64,000 nt of DNA, from assembly GCA_002633005.1 (NCBI GenBank), contig NMRA01000030.1, positions 566,477 through 630,476 of the forward strand, given 5' to 3'. The position numbers and the translations under genes were made by a program. Within the stretch, counting starts at the first letter, position 1; every line of letters begins with the position of its first letter. The notes below the pieces were generated by a model. It was not told the origin of the DNA and did no database searches. It saw only the letters and a list, made by a program, of their open reading frames with translations. Positions 11,640-21,892 of this stretch are shown here, piece by piece. Source of the DNA: Phoronis australis (Eukaryota; Phoronida; Phoronidae).

Positions 11640-13159
11640 CCACTATTGTTTATCATTTATCTTAACAAATTTATCGAAGTCCTAGATAATCCCCAAAATA
11701 TTAAAGGGATTTATATCAGTGAAGAGGCGCCGCAAGTCAAATCACTGTTGTATGCTGATGACATGGTTCTGTGTTGGAGCACTCAAATTAATTTGCAAAG
11801 AATGTTAAACTGCCTTTAAGATTATTGCTCTTCTTGGGGCATGAGTAAATCTGAAAAACATTGTTTTTAGAAATGTCAGGCCTGACTCAGAGCATATGAC
11901 AAGTGGTATTGTGGAAATCATTTAGTGGAGTTAATGTCTCCCAATATAAATATCTTGGAATATTTTTTACACCAAGATTAGTATGGTTCAAAGCCATTAA
12001 AACACTGGCACGTCAATCTCTAAAATTAGAAACCGGTGCAAGGAATTGACATTGAGGCTATCACTTGAACTGTTTGATAAAATTGCTGTGCCAACTATGT
12101 GCTGCGGTGCGGAAATCTGGGGATTCAAAGAATATGAATGGCTTGAAAATTTATATGTTAAATTCTGTAAAAGTGCTCCTGGATCGGTTGGCAACTCTTG
12201 CTCAGATGCAGCTGTATTGGGTGAATGTGGAATTTATCTGCTCTATGCAAAGTACTATGTCACATGTGTAATATATATTGGCTAAAGTTGTTGAAAATGC
12301 CACCTACTAGATACGATAAAGCGGCTTATGATATGTTAGCCGATTTAGATCGGAATAGGAGAAATACCTGGATATCTTCTGTAAGACAATTACTATCAAA
12401 ATAGTTTTTATGAAATTTGGTTGAATCAAGGTGTCACGTGCGAAGTCTCACATTTAAGTGTCTTCACGCAAGAGTTAATGACTGCTATGAGCAAGGTTGG
12501 CGAACAGAAATTGAGCATAATGCAAAACTTAAAGGCAAAGGCAACCTTTTTTCATGTCATTTCTAGTAAAAAAGGTTCGTTGATTATCCCAGACATATTT
12601 TTCATTTAATTACAGGTTTTTGTAATTTAAACACTTACTCGTCCTTTATTCCGGAGGTGACATTTGGGAGGCAAGTATTTCGTGCCAATTTCTTTTCATA
12701 CAGTCTGACTGTGAGAGCTGCCGATTCAGTCATTGTTCTACCTCTGTTGTGTTTAGTTTGGTCGTCGTTTGCTTTTGTTTACGACGAGTCAGTCAACATG
12801 CCACACTGTTGCTGCTTGTAACCGAGATGTACTCATTATCGTCTCACGCACAGAGGAACAATTGTCCCACTTGCCAGAGTGTCCCACGACACGCTCCCAC
12901 TGGATGGTGACCTGAGCACACAAACTGTTTACATCCCGCCGTGTGACTCCCTCGCCACACACCTGACACCTTCTGAATAGCTCCAATACTTTAGACAAGT
13001 CATCAATAAACTTAACAAAGTTTGGCTCACTAATCTTAGTCCGGGAGCCAGGGGGCTAAACCTGTTTGCCGGATAAAGTTTTTTCTTTGCTTTTTTATGT
13101 AGCCTAGCATTAAATAACCATGATTTAGGGTGCCGGGTGACTATTCACAACCCTTGAGC

Positions 13160-13870
13160 GTTTTATGCAAATTAAGGTCGCCATTATGCAAAATTTAATT
13201 TTGCTTATAATTTCCTTACCAAGCACTGCAGCCAGATAACTTTGACGTTTTTACCCATACTTTCATGGTCAACGAATTTAACAGTGCAAGTTTTTTGGTA
13301 AATACATTGTCAATTTGCATAATTTATGCAAATTAAGGCCGTCATTATGAAAAATTCTGTTTTTGCTTATAATTTCCTTACCAAGTACTGCAGGCAGGTT
13401 ATTTTAATGCTTCCACCGATGTTTCCATGGTCAATGAATTAAATAGTGCAAGTTTTTTTGGTGAATACATTGTTAATTTGCATAATATATGCAAATTAAG
13501 GCGGCCTATTTATTCAAAATTCTTCTTGTGTTTATAGCTACTGAACCAGGCATCATAGATGAACTATCATGATATTTGCACCTAATTCTTTTGGTCAATT
13601 AGTTTAATGAAATCGATTTGCATGTTTTCTGCATGATAAAATGGCATAGTTAATGCAAATTTGCATAACTGATGCACATTAAGGGCGCCATTATTCAAAA
13701 TTCTACTTGTGCTTATAGCTGCGGTACCAAGCACCACAGGTTAACTCTCATGATATTTGAACCTATGTTCCTGTTTTGTCAATTCAGGTTAATGAAATCA
13801 GTTTGTAAGTATGCATGAAAATTAGCGTAATTCATGCAAATAAAGGCACCCATTATTAAAAAGTCTGTTT
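13160..13870 (+). repeat. 161-184-bp tandem repeat, left arm
   Basis: The landmark TATGCAAATTAAGG(T/C)CGCC recurs at about 13164, 13324, 13489, 13671 and 13833, giving periods of about 160-184 bases. Each unit also has CTTATAATTTCCTTACCAAG or a variant, then CATGGTCAA(C/T)GAATT. Units diverge toward the interior. A G-run of 10 at 13890 ends the clear part. Confidence 0.8.
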
Positions 13871-14019
13871 CTGCTTGTAACTTTCTTACGGGGGGGGGGG
13901 CACTACATGTAGATTGTTTTGATATTTTGCTACTTTTGTCTGATACCCACAGTATACATAGTAGATGACCAAATTGTTTACTAAATTGTACATCACTTTT
14001 TGGCCATCAAGTGAGATTA

Positions 14020-15166
14020 AAAAACGGACGATCGCGCACAAATAAAAATGTTCATGTTATTCAACATTTGTCTATTCATTAGACATCATCAGGATAATTA
14101 TATACAAACATGAAAGACAGCAAGTGCCAATATAGAGCTCAGGTAAGATCCATAAAGTGAAGTAAGAGATACAGGTAATAGTTAGTGGCTATTCATCACC
14201 ATAGTTGCAGGATCACTGAGCTCTGCTTGTTATTCAGGGAATCAGTAGCATGCTGGTTTTGAATGGGCATTCCCCAATGACTCTTTAATGTACAGTAATT
14301 CTTTTATAGGTTCTCTACAGATAATACTCACTGAATATGGCTTGGTGGTTGTTGATAACACAGTGCCTATATATGTTGCTTTTCTCTGAGGTGTGATGTT
14401 CTTTCAGCCTGTCACAGACGCCTCTCTGTGCCAGTAGGATATAGAATTCCTTACAGTTGTGACATTCAACCTCATAAACAACATTGCTATTGTTTAATAA
14501 AAGGATGGGTGACTTCAGTGTTCACAGCATATTGGAAAGTTTACGAAGAGGCTTGAAAACAACTATCAGTTCAACGGCTGGGTCTATGCAATGAATAAGG
14601 TGAGATAATTGACGTTTCAATTTTTTATTATTTGGCCCGGTGTAACCACGAAAAAAGAAAACTTTCTGTTTCTCAGGTCTAATAACAGCTACGTTATTCA
14701 CCCCATTCATTTTTGAAAGGAAGTACCTTTTACAGATATTCAAAAAATTCAGAGGGTAACCATTGACATGCAATAACTGGAAAATCCTAACTACGTCACT
14801 GTTAACATTTAAATTGGTGGAACAAATTCTCCAGGCATTGTGTGACAAGCAATTAACTAGACCTCTAGATCGGCACAAAACTATCAAATTTAAGATAAAG
14901 CCCAAAAACGGGGCTTACAATACACTGGTGTAACAATGTTGCTGCTCACATGTTTAACCAAGACATCTAGAAAAGGTAAACAAGACTCGTGCTCAGATTC
15001 ACTGGTGAAGTTGATGGACGGATGCATATTGTTCATATGATTGAAAAAAGTGTTGACTAAGTTCTTGGATGTATACATAACAAACGTATCGTCCACATAC
15101 CTACGATAAAATTGTGGTTCACAGTCCAGTGGACAGCTACCTGGGTGAGAATTTGACGTTTGACAC
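14020..15166 (-). mobile_element. Penelope-like retroelement, RT core to GIY-YIG remnant
   Basis: Minus-strand translation gives YRRYVDDTF (catalytic YVDD at 15088-15099), then NFTSESE and LPFLDVLV. This is the order seen in Penelope-like reverse transcriptases. Further on is the PEKQKVFFFRGYTGP block, and at about 14350-14500 a decayed Cys-x2-Cys ... EHH segment that corresponds to the GIY-YIG endonuclease of the family (inference from order and spacing). The frame shifts between 15195 and 14905, so the copy is dead. The N-terminal piece of the same element is at 17349-17640, separated by the insertion at 15167-17348. Confidence 0.8.
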
Positions 15167-15615
15167 GCAAATGTGTAAAAAAATGTGTAATACATGTCAA
15201 AATTGCCACGCTAACGTGTAAAACGTGTAAAAACATTATACTCTAGTGTATCAAACGTGTAAAATTTTACACCCTAGCGTGTCAGACATGTAAAATATGA
15301 TTCTTAAATAATATTTGAAATAGGCTTGGCAGTTCTGAAAAGACCACTGGGAGATAATCACCCAATTTGAATGACTAAACATGTTCCCTTGATAACATAA
15401 AAGAATTTACAACAAAAGATTTCACTGCCTTTTCAAATATCCAAATACTGAGTGAGAGTTGGTTTAGCTGTCAGAGAGTGCAGTTGTGTCAGGAGAGCAC
15501 TTATGAAGTATGGTTTTCGAATTTGGTGCAGCTCTAACCGAAGTTTGGTATGTACATACTCTGGTTGACAGTGGCTTGATAAACTTTTCTTGCAAATGGA
15601 CTTTCTTTTAACAGG

Positions 15616-16605
15616 CATAGGTGGATTTAGGGGGGGGCCCAGGGGGCTCGGGCCCCCCTTTGGCCGCCGCAAAAAAAACAAAACAGCAAGAGCGTAGGAA
15701 AATGTTGAGTTTATTAATTAAAACCGGTAATTAAAATTATACGGGTGAAACAAGATTTAAATGTGTGCAGTTTTAGTGTTTGGGAGGGGGCTCAGATCCA
15801 ATTTCAAATGTTTAATTCGGAAAACGGCGCATTCGTAACGGAGCTATGGCTAAGTATAGGCTCTCCCGCGATATCCAAGGCGACCAGCAGTGCCGCTGCG
15901 CACTACGACTCCGTTTCCGTTGTCTGCTCCACTGTGCAATGAAGAAAATTCACTTCATTTTTAAAGAAAATGGAACCTGAGTGACGATGAAAAAAGAGAA
16001 GCTGCTGGTAAGATGTGAATTTTAATCAAATCCTTACTGAATCACTCAGAAACTCATAATTCTCTCTTTCTCAAACCTTAACTTAAGACGATTTCCAAAG
16101 CAATCCCATCATTATTGCCAACACAAAAAAGGGATTTGGTCTTTTGGGCATTTGAAGACAAATTTGTTAAGAACCGATTGCACAAAATATAAAACGTGTA
16201 ATAAGCATCACAAAAAGAAGGAGGTTTCGCGCGCAAACGCTGTGGACCATAAACAAGTAGGTCTCTTGATATAAGGTTAGTAGCTAAGCCGTGGTGGTGT
16301 GGTGGTAAGCACGCATGCTCTATCCGTTAGGTCGTGAGTTCGAGTCTCTGGTGCGTGCAGGTTTTCCTGTATGACACGTTGTCCGTGTGTTTTTTTGCCT
16401 GTTTTTCTTGGATAATACTTCAGGAACCAAGGAAAATGCTTGATTTTTAGAGGAAAAAACAGAAAGATTTCCTGGGCGGGAGGGGAGCCCCCTCCCGACC
16501 TCCCCCCATTCGGTGCTATGCGCATCTACAATTGTGGTTTGCGCAAATGCTTACAGCCGGACAAAATGTTGGGCCCCCCCTTGTGATATCCTAGATCCGC
16601 TACTG
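15616..16605 (+). mobile_element. 990-bp hAT-like element with tRNA-like unit, copy 1
   Basis: The left end is CATAGGTGGATTTAGG plus a G-run; the right end in reverse complement is CAGTAGCGGATCTAGGATAT. A second copy lies inverted at 34183-35188 and shares the whole length, including the tRNA-like unit, the stretch near AAAAACAGAAAGATTTCCTG and the GCCGCAAAAAAAAC end. No transposase is present. It sits inside the 15167-17348 insertion and is therefore the innermost layer of the nest. Confidence 0.75.
16288..16353 (+). repeat. tRNA-like Pol III unit inside the hAT-like element
   Basis: GTGGTGTGGTGGTAAGCACG is A-box-like, and GTGAGTTCGAGTCTC is close to the B-box consensus GGTTCGANTCC. The spacing suits an internal RNA polymerase III promoter. 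The same unit occurs in inverted orientation at 34440-34505, where A-box-like TGGTGCAGTGGTAAAGCACG is better preserved. It is probably a tRNA-derived SINE head captured by an ancestor of the element. Confidence 0.55.
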
Positions 16606-17348
16606 ACGGGTAAGTTTGATTGTAACAGAAAAGAAGAGTCAGTAGAAACTAATGACTATGCAGGTAATATATGAAGTTGGAACGCCTCTCATCTTCTGTA
16701 GTATATCAATTCATAATTGTTGTTATAGGATCAACTCACATTTTGTGTCAGGTTGAATGAGGATAAGACATTGTGTGTAGAGGTTTGGGCTGCAAAATCA
16801 ACATGAACTCGATGTTATGACAAATGTTGAATCACTCTTGCATGGTAATTCAAAAATGTTACAAAGTGCGTCTGTTCTTTACTTCATAAACTGTCTTCAA
16901 GCAACTGACACGACTCAAAAGCTAATTTATGTAAATATATGTAGCAGCTTAAGCACTTCGAACTTGTATGTTGAACCATTTTCTTATTTCTTTGTTAATG
17001 TTTTTCTAGATGTAATGAAATTTATAGTGACAACTGTATGTGGTAAGAATTGGAAAAAAAAAGAATTGGATAGTTACATTATCCTTTTAAAGATTCTATA
17101 TCATTATCACACTTTGGATTATTTACATGTTACAATAAACAGTGACTTAAAAAAGAAATCCCTTTATACCGTGGCATTTGCTTTCAGTATGGATTCCGAT
17201 GGAGGATGGTGAGCTGCTATAAACAAGAACATTATGGATTGTACAGGGCCTCAGGCTAAATGTGGGGTCGCTACCATGGCAATGACATAGATTACATGCT
17301 AGCGTGGCAAAAGCACCACTTTAGACATGCTAGCGTGGCAAAAGCGCC

Positions 17349-17640
17349 ACGTTTGACACAGGGGTGAACCCATGGCCACCCCATTGTTGTTTCGTGCAAT
17401 GATATCCTGGGCATGTGCATGAAGATGTGCCTTACTTTCTTCCCTGTGATAGGTTTTAGTACAAGATCTAATGCTACTCTCCATCTCTCCATGATCTGTT
17501 TCAATCTTGTAGGACCATCGGCAACTTGTGCCCAAAGCTACAGAGTCTTATTTGAGGGGAATTCCATACTATTCCCTCACTACTGTATTCGTACCTCATG
17601 AATGTGGTCCCTATAACCTGATCTCAGCGAGCCCCATTCC
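17349..17640 (-). mobile_element. Penelope-like retroelement, 5' RT fragment
   Basis: Minus-strand translation ends with NNNGVAMGSPL (GVAMGSPL at about 17361-17384), the conserved reverse transcriptase block that precedes YVDD in Penelope-like elements. Upstream sequence is degraded and the boundary near 17640 is approximate. It is continuous in frame with 14020-15166 once the intervening insertion is removed. Confidence 0.65.
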
Positions 17641-17899
17641 AGCATTCACCCAAGTCATTAAACTAATCTGCGTTTTTTCTATGGTCTGTGGGAGCGCAGG
17701 GCAATAGGCAATACCTTTTTGGAATTTAAGATCTCAAACTGCAGAACACACACTACACAAATATTTTCTTACTTCATCATCAAGGAGATTATACAAATTT
17801 TTCATGCGACAACCTGCAAACAGATTTCATTAAATTCATTGACCGCTGAAACATGGGTGCAAATATTATAACTAAACTCTGGTGTCCGATGCAGCAGTT

Positions 17900-18810
17900 A
17901 TAAGCACAAGTAGAATTTTGAATATTGCAGCTGTAATTTGTGTAAAATTATGAATTATGCAAATTCTTGATGACAGTGAAAACATGAGATAAATTCGAAA
18001 ATAATCTACATGTAATGCCCGTGAGAAAATTATGAGGAGAAATAGTATTTGGAATACTGGTGTTCTTTATTTGTATAAATTATGAAAATCCATCCTAGTA
18101 CTTATAACCAACAGTAGAATTTTGAATAATGACGACCTTAATTTGCATATATTGTGCATATTTACGATGTATCCACCAGCAAACGAGGTCCATTAAATTC
18201 ACTGACCATGGAAGCATAGGTGGAAACATTAAGTAACCTGTCTGAAGTGCTTGGTAAGGGCGTTTTAAGCAAAATATAATTTGAATAATGGTGGCCTTAA
18301 TTTGCATTAATTATGCAAATTTATCCTGCAACAACATGCAAACCGATTTCGTTTAACTAATTGACCATTGAAACATAGGCGCAAATATCATGATAATTCT
18401 GTGATAATTGGTGCCATAGCTATTAAAACAAGTATAATTTTGAATACTGGCAACCTTAATTTGTAGAAATTATGCAAATTGACGATGTATCCACCCAAAA
18501 AATTTCACTATTAAATTCATTGACCTTAGAAACATGGGTGAAAGCATCACAATAACCTGTGTCTGTCTGCAGTACTTGGTAAGGAAATTATAAGCAAAAA
18601 CAGAATCTTGCATAATGATGGCATAATGATGGCCTTAATTTATATAAATTATGCAAATTAACAATGTATTCACCAAAAAACTTGCACTATTAAATTCGTT
18701 GACCATGAAAACATGAGTAAAAATGTCAAAATTATTTGGCTGCAGTGCTTGATATGGAAATTAAAGCAAAAATAGAATTTTGCATAATGGCGACCTTGAT
18801 TTGCATATTT
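17900..18810 (-). repeat. ~155-185-bp tandem repeat, right arm
   Basis: Read on the minus strand, the same unit as 13160-13870 recurs. Landmarks (CCTTAATTTGCAT or a variant on the plus strand) are near 18135, 18292, 18452, 18635 and 18790, with weaker units down to about 17930. Its inverted arrangement relative to the left arm makes it part of the element's inverted arm. Confidence 0.8.
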
Positions 18811-19360
18811 TAAAAACTGCTCAAGGGTTGCGAACGATCACCCCCCTAAATCATGATTAACTATGTCTATGCTACATGACATAGCAAAGAAAAAACTTTA
18901 TCCGCAAATCCATGTTAAGTAAAAAACAGCATTTGGCTCCCGGACTATTTATTCATTGGACGATGAACTGTCCTCTTCACTGGGTGTCGAACGGGGCCTG
19001 TATTCACTCCCTCTACTCAACATCGCAGCAGGGCTGCTTACAGGCTCTGGACGATAATGAGTACATCTCGGTTACAAGCAGCAACAGTGTGGCATGTTGA
19101 CTGACTCGTAAACAAAAGCAAACGACAACCGAATTTGCAGTAGCTGATGTATAACAATGACTGACTCTACAGCTCTCATAGTCACACTATATGAAAAGAA
19201 ATTGGCGTGAAATTCTTGCCTCCCAAAACGTCACTTCCAGAGTAAAGGACGAATAATTAATTAAACTACAAAAAGCTGTAATTAAGTGAAAAATATGTGT
19301 GGGATAATCAAAGAAACTTATTTTTGCTTAAAATGACATGAAAAAAGGTTGCCTTTCCCT

Positions 19361-19845
19361 TTAAATACTACTGTAACTTTAAGACTACTGTTCTGAACCA
19401 TATCTTAAGTTACCGCTACATAATAGTCGTATTCAAGCATTTACTCATTTACGTTGTTCCATTTACCATAGACTATTTGTGGAAGTGGGTAGAGTACACG
19501 AGAAAGTGGAATATTAGTAATAGATTATGTTTGATTTGCAATGATGGTCATGTAGAGGATCGGATGAATACCAGTACTTCCTGTTGATTTGCAAGGGATA
19601 TTGTGAACTTAGGTCACGTTTTATGAATGAAGTTCAATGTACGCACCCAACACAAGAATCCTGTATATGCCAGTGCTAGCTAATCGAGATATGTTATTAA
19701 ATATGTGAATTCTACCCTTAAAAGAAGAGAACAACTCTTAAATGGGTTGATTGGATATGCAAATGTGCCTGTTTAATAATTTTTGTTTATTGTACTTTGG
19801 GCCGGAGGCCTTTAATACAAATAAAGGTATTAAAAAATACTGATG
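19361..19845 (+). mobile_element. LINE A, 3' end
   Basis: Continues the LINE A frame from the TTAA and leads into RLCLICNDGHVED, the Cys-rich C-terminal segment common to this type of LINE. After further decayed coding sequence it ends with a repeated TATTAAAA-like tail near 19835. Stops and frameshifts show it is dead. Together with 10975-12532 it forms one interrupted copy. Confidence 0.8.
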
Positions 19846-20013
19846 ACAGTTGTAATTCCACCTGTTAAGAGCGTGAGCATTCATAGCGGCAGATTAGCAA
19901 GTATGTTATTCAAGAACAAATTTGCAAGTTTGTTCTTTGTTTAGGTGGATATTCGAGACAAGTTCTGATAACAGAGATATCAGTAGACCCCTTGCCCTGA
20001 TATAAGAGATTAG

Positions 20014-21512
20014 TACCGTATTCGCCATCAAAACTGCTCATGCCCCTATAAGCGCCCCCGATGCGTTTTCAGAATTTGCTAAAATAAGCGCCGAGTCCAT
20101 GAACGCGTACGTGCAAAAAGTGCCTTACCTACAGTCCTAAAATTCTACAGTAACGTCTTCAATTTATCAATAATATCCGACAGTCCTGAAAAAAATCATT
20201 GTGCGCACAATTTGTGGACCACTAGCCTCGACGCTATGTTGGTATTTAGCGGTAACTTACACTTCAAACTTCCGCCATGCCTCAAAACGATCACAAAAGT
20301 TTTGCTGATCTTGCGAGGACCGGGTGTATTTCAGAATAGACGTAGTGTACTTGTCTATGGGATTGCCTTGTAGATATTTCCCGCTTTCAGCAGAAATCCA
20401 AATTCCTCTGTACATGTGAAAACCACGAATCAAAGACTAATAAAAAGCTTGGCCAGAGTGAAAAGCACGTGGCCAGGAAGCGCGCGCTATGCATACAAGA
20501 ACCTGTCGTCAAAGACATTAGTCGGGAACTATCCATTCATGAAACGGGTAGCATAGCATCGGCAAGAAATGAATATTTGAACTAATTTCCGCTAGTTTCT
20601 AATACTTAAAAATTTTTGCGTTATTTTTAATATAGATTGTTTGATTAACCATAATTGGTGTTTTCAAGAAAAATATCCGATAAAATGACCACTGACAGTG
20701 AATGCTTACACACCCATACACCGAAAAGTAACTGTCAAATAGTTACGTACGCACCCAGCCACATGGCGGCTAATATGGGCCTTACCGGGACGAATGTCGA
20801 ACGTTTTTAGCACATGAGACCGGCAAGTGCTGAATGAAACACTCTGGTTTAGGCCTATAGTGCTAGTGCAAATTTCTTTAGATACAATGCACAGTCATCT
20901 AGCTCGTTAGATTGTGTGGCTCTGGCCAAAAGACGTTCTCTGCTCTAGAAAATGAACTCTGGTGACACGCACGTGCTCGCTTACTCACGACAAACTTCAA
21001 AACAAACGTCACGTGACAACAATATGTGTGTTCGTCCAGACATTTTTCTCGTGTTGCCGATCTTGCATACATGTAGATGGCACGATGTAGCACAGATTTA
21101 TACTTAAACCCGACTCCACGGGATCTTAAAAATCTAAGGGACGCTACTTGGAGAACTTAAGGAGGATTTCAGGTAATTTGCTTGAGTCGAAACTGTATTT
21201 TTATTCAAGCATTCAAGTCACCATATTGACGATTGCGAGGCAGTCGGCGAGTTTTTGCCCTGAGATTTCAGCATAATTTTCTGTAAAATGATCGTAATTT
21301 AGCAGCAAAGTTTGATAGCAATGCATCGCGGTTTTGTAGAAAGTCTTTCATAGATTACAGATACGTCACAGAGCATAAATATGATGAATCTTAGCTTCCG
21401 ATTTCACCCGTTTCGGAGACCGGATTTCATCCGTCTAATGGGTTATAATAAATGCCCCCCTTGAAACGAACTTTTCTAAGAACCCTGGGCGGTTATTGTG
21501 ACGAATACGGTA
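20014..21512 (+). mobile_element. 1.5-kb TIR element (TACCGTATTCG ends), copy 1
   Basis: Starts TACCGTATTCG and ends CGAATACGGTA, perfect 11-base inverted ends. Inside both ends are motifs of the form (A/T)AAGCGCCC or GGGCGGTTATT. A largely full-length inverted copy is at 55320-56685, a left-end copy at 39421-39975 and a right-end fragment at 35433-35512. No transposase frame is visible. The right end is about 200 bases upstream of the first guanine deaminase exon found. Confidence 0.75.
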
Positions 21513-21742
21513 ATAGACCCTGTTTCCTTTACAAGCTCTATCATATTGTAATGAGGCTTCCGTTGAGTTTTAGCGAATTCCATTTTGAAAACATGAGAAT
21601 TACTGTCCGCTGAAATTATACATTTGCTTTCAGCAGAGTTTCAGTGACTTGGCTTTCTGTTTTGACTATAGAGCTAACTTCTAACCGGTATACATTGTTT
21701 TCCTTTATTTAGGCAGAAGCCATAGATCAAGTCCCAGGTACA

Positions 21743-21892
21743 ATGACGCACAACTATTCAGGAAGCTCAGCCAATGGGAAATGTATGGCCACAGAAGACA
21801 TTATGGTCTTCTGTGGTAATCTAGTACATGCAACCAAGGAGGAGCCTATGGTGATACTCCGGGATCATGTGATAGGTGTCCGTGGAAACTTG
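21743..21892 (+). CDS. GDA: GDA exon 1 (coding part)
   Basis: Fifty codons, ending TTG|GTGAGA in phase 0. It contains VFCGNLVHAT and ILRDHVIGV, matching the N-terminal beta strands of guanine deaminases. TTTATTTAG at 21703-21712 resembles an acceptor, so the exon may begin at 21713 with a short 5' leader. Confidence 0.85.

Larger units (their letters stand above)
10975..12532 (+). mobile_element. LINE A (non-LTR retrotransposon), 5' part, degenerate
   Basis: Translation shows the palm of a non-LTR reverse transcriptase. There is a FVDFSKAF block (motif A region) at 11107-11130, a TRQGC...SPLLF block at about 11619-11660, and the catalytic YADDM at 11751-11765. A typical post-RT segment follows (CCGAEIWGF and LGECGIYLLY, about 12100-12260), then a C-terminal stretch to 12532. 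The frame has stops and shifts, so it is a dead copy, truncated at the 5' side with no endonuclease seen. It is duplicated around an N at 11301 and broken at 12529-12532 (TTAA) by a large insertion. It resumes in frame at 19361. Confidence 0.85.
15167..17348. mobile_element. 2.2-kb insertion with 11-bp target duplication
   Basis: The 11-mer ACGTTTGACAC occurs immediately before (15156-15166) and after (17349-17359). Deleting the insert and one copy rejoins the Penelope-like RT frame between GVAMGSPL and YRRYVDD. The ends are partly inverted: TTGCCACGCTAACGTGT near the left end, and TTGCCACGCTAGCATGT in reverse complement at the right, where it occurs twice. An 11-bp duplication with terminal inverted repeats fits a Mutator-like element, but variable-length duplications also arise with retroposons. 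No transposase was seen. The open frame at 16817-17212 is Leu/Val-rich without motifs and is not called. Confidence 0.65.
12533..19360. mobile_element. 6.8-kb TTAA-bounded element with long inverted arms
   Basis: TTAA lies on both sides (12529-12532 and 19361-19364), and the ends are inverted repeats: AGGCAAAGGCAACCTTTTTT on the left, AGGGAAAGGCAACCTTTTTT on the right read inward. The arms continue as diverged inverted repeats for about 1.4-1.5 kb, to about 13960 on the left and from about 17900 on the right. Each arm contains a satellite-like tandem repeat. Removing the element and one TTAA rejoins the LINE A frame. TTAA duplication is characteristic of piggyBac and Kolobok transposons (family knowledge). 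I found no transposase, so this would be a non-autonomous or composite element. The middle is occupied by a Penelope-like element and its own insertions. Confidence 0.8.

Noticed and set aside
16817-17212. 131-codon plus-strand open frame
   Set aside because: Lies inside the 2.2-kb transposon insertion, hydrophobic AT-rich composition, no motif.
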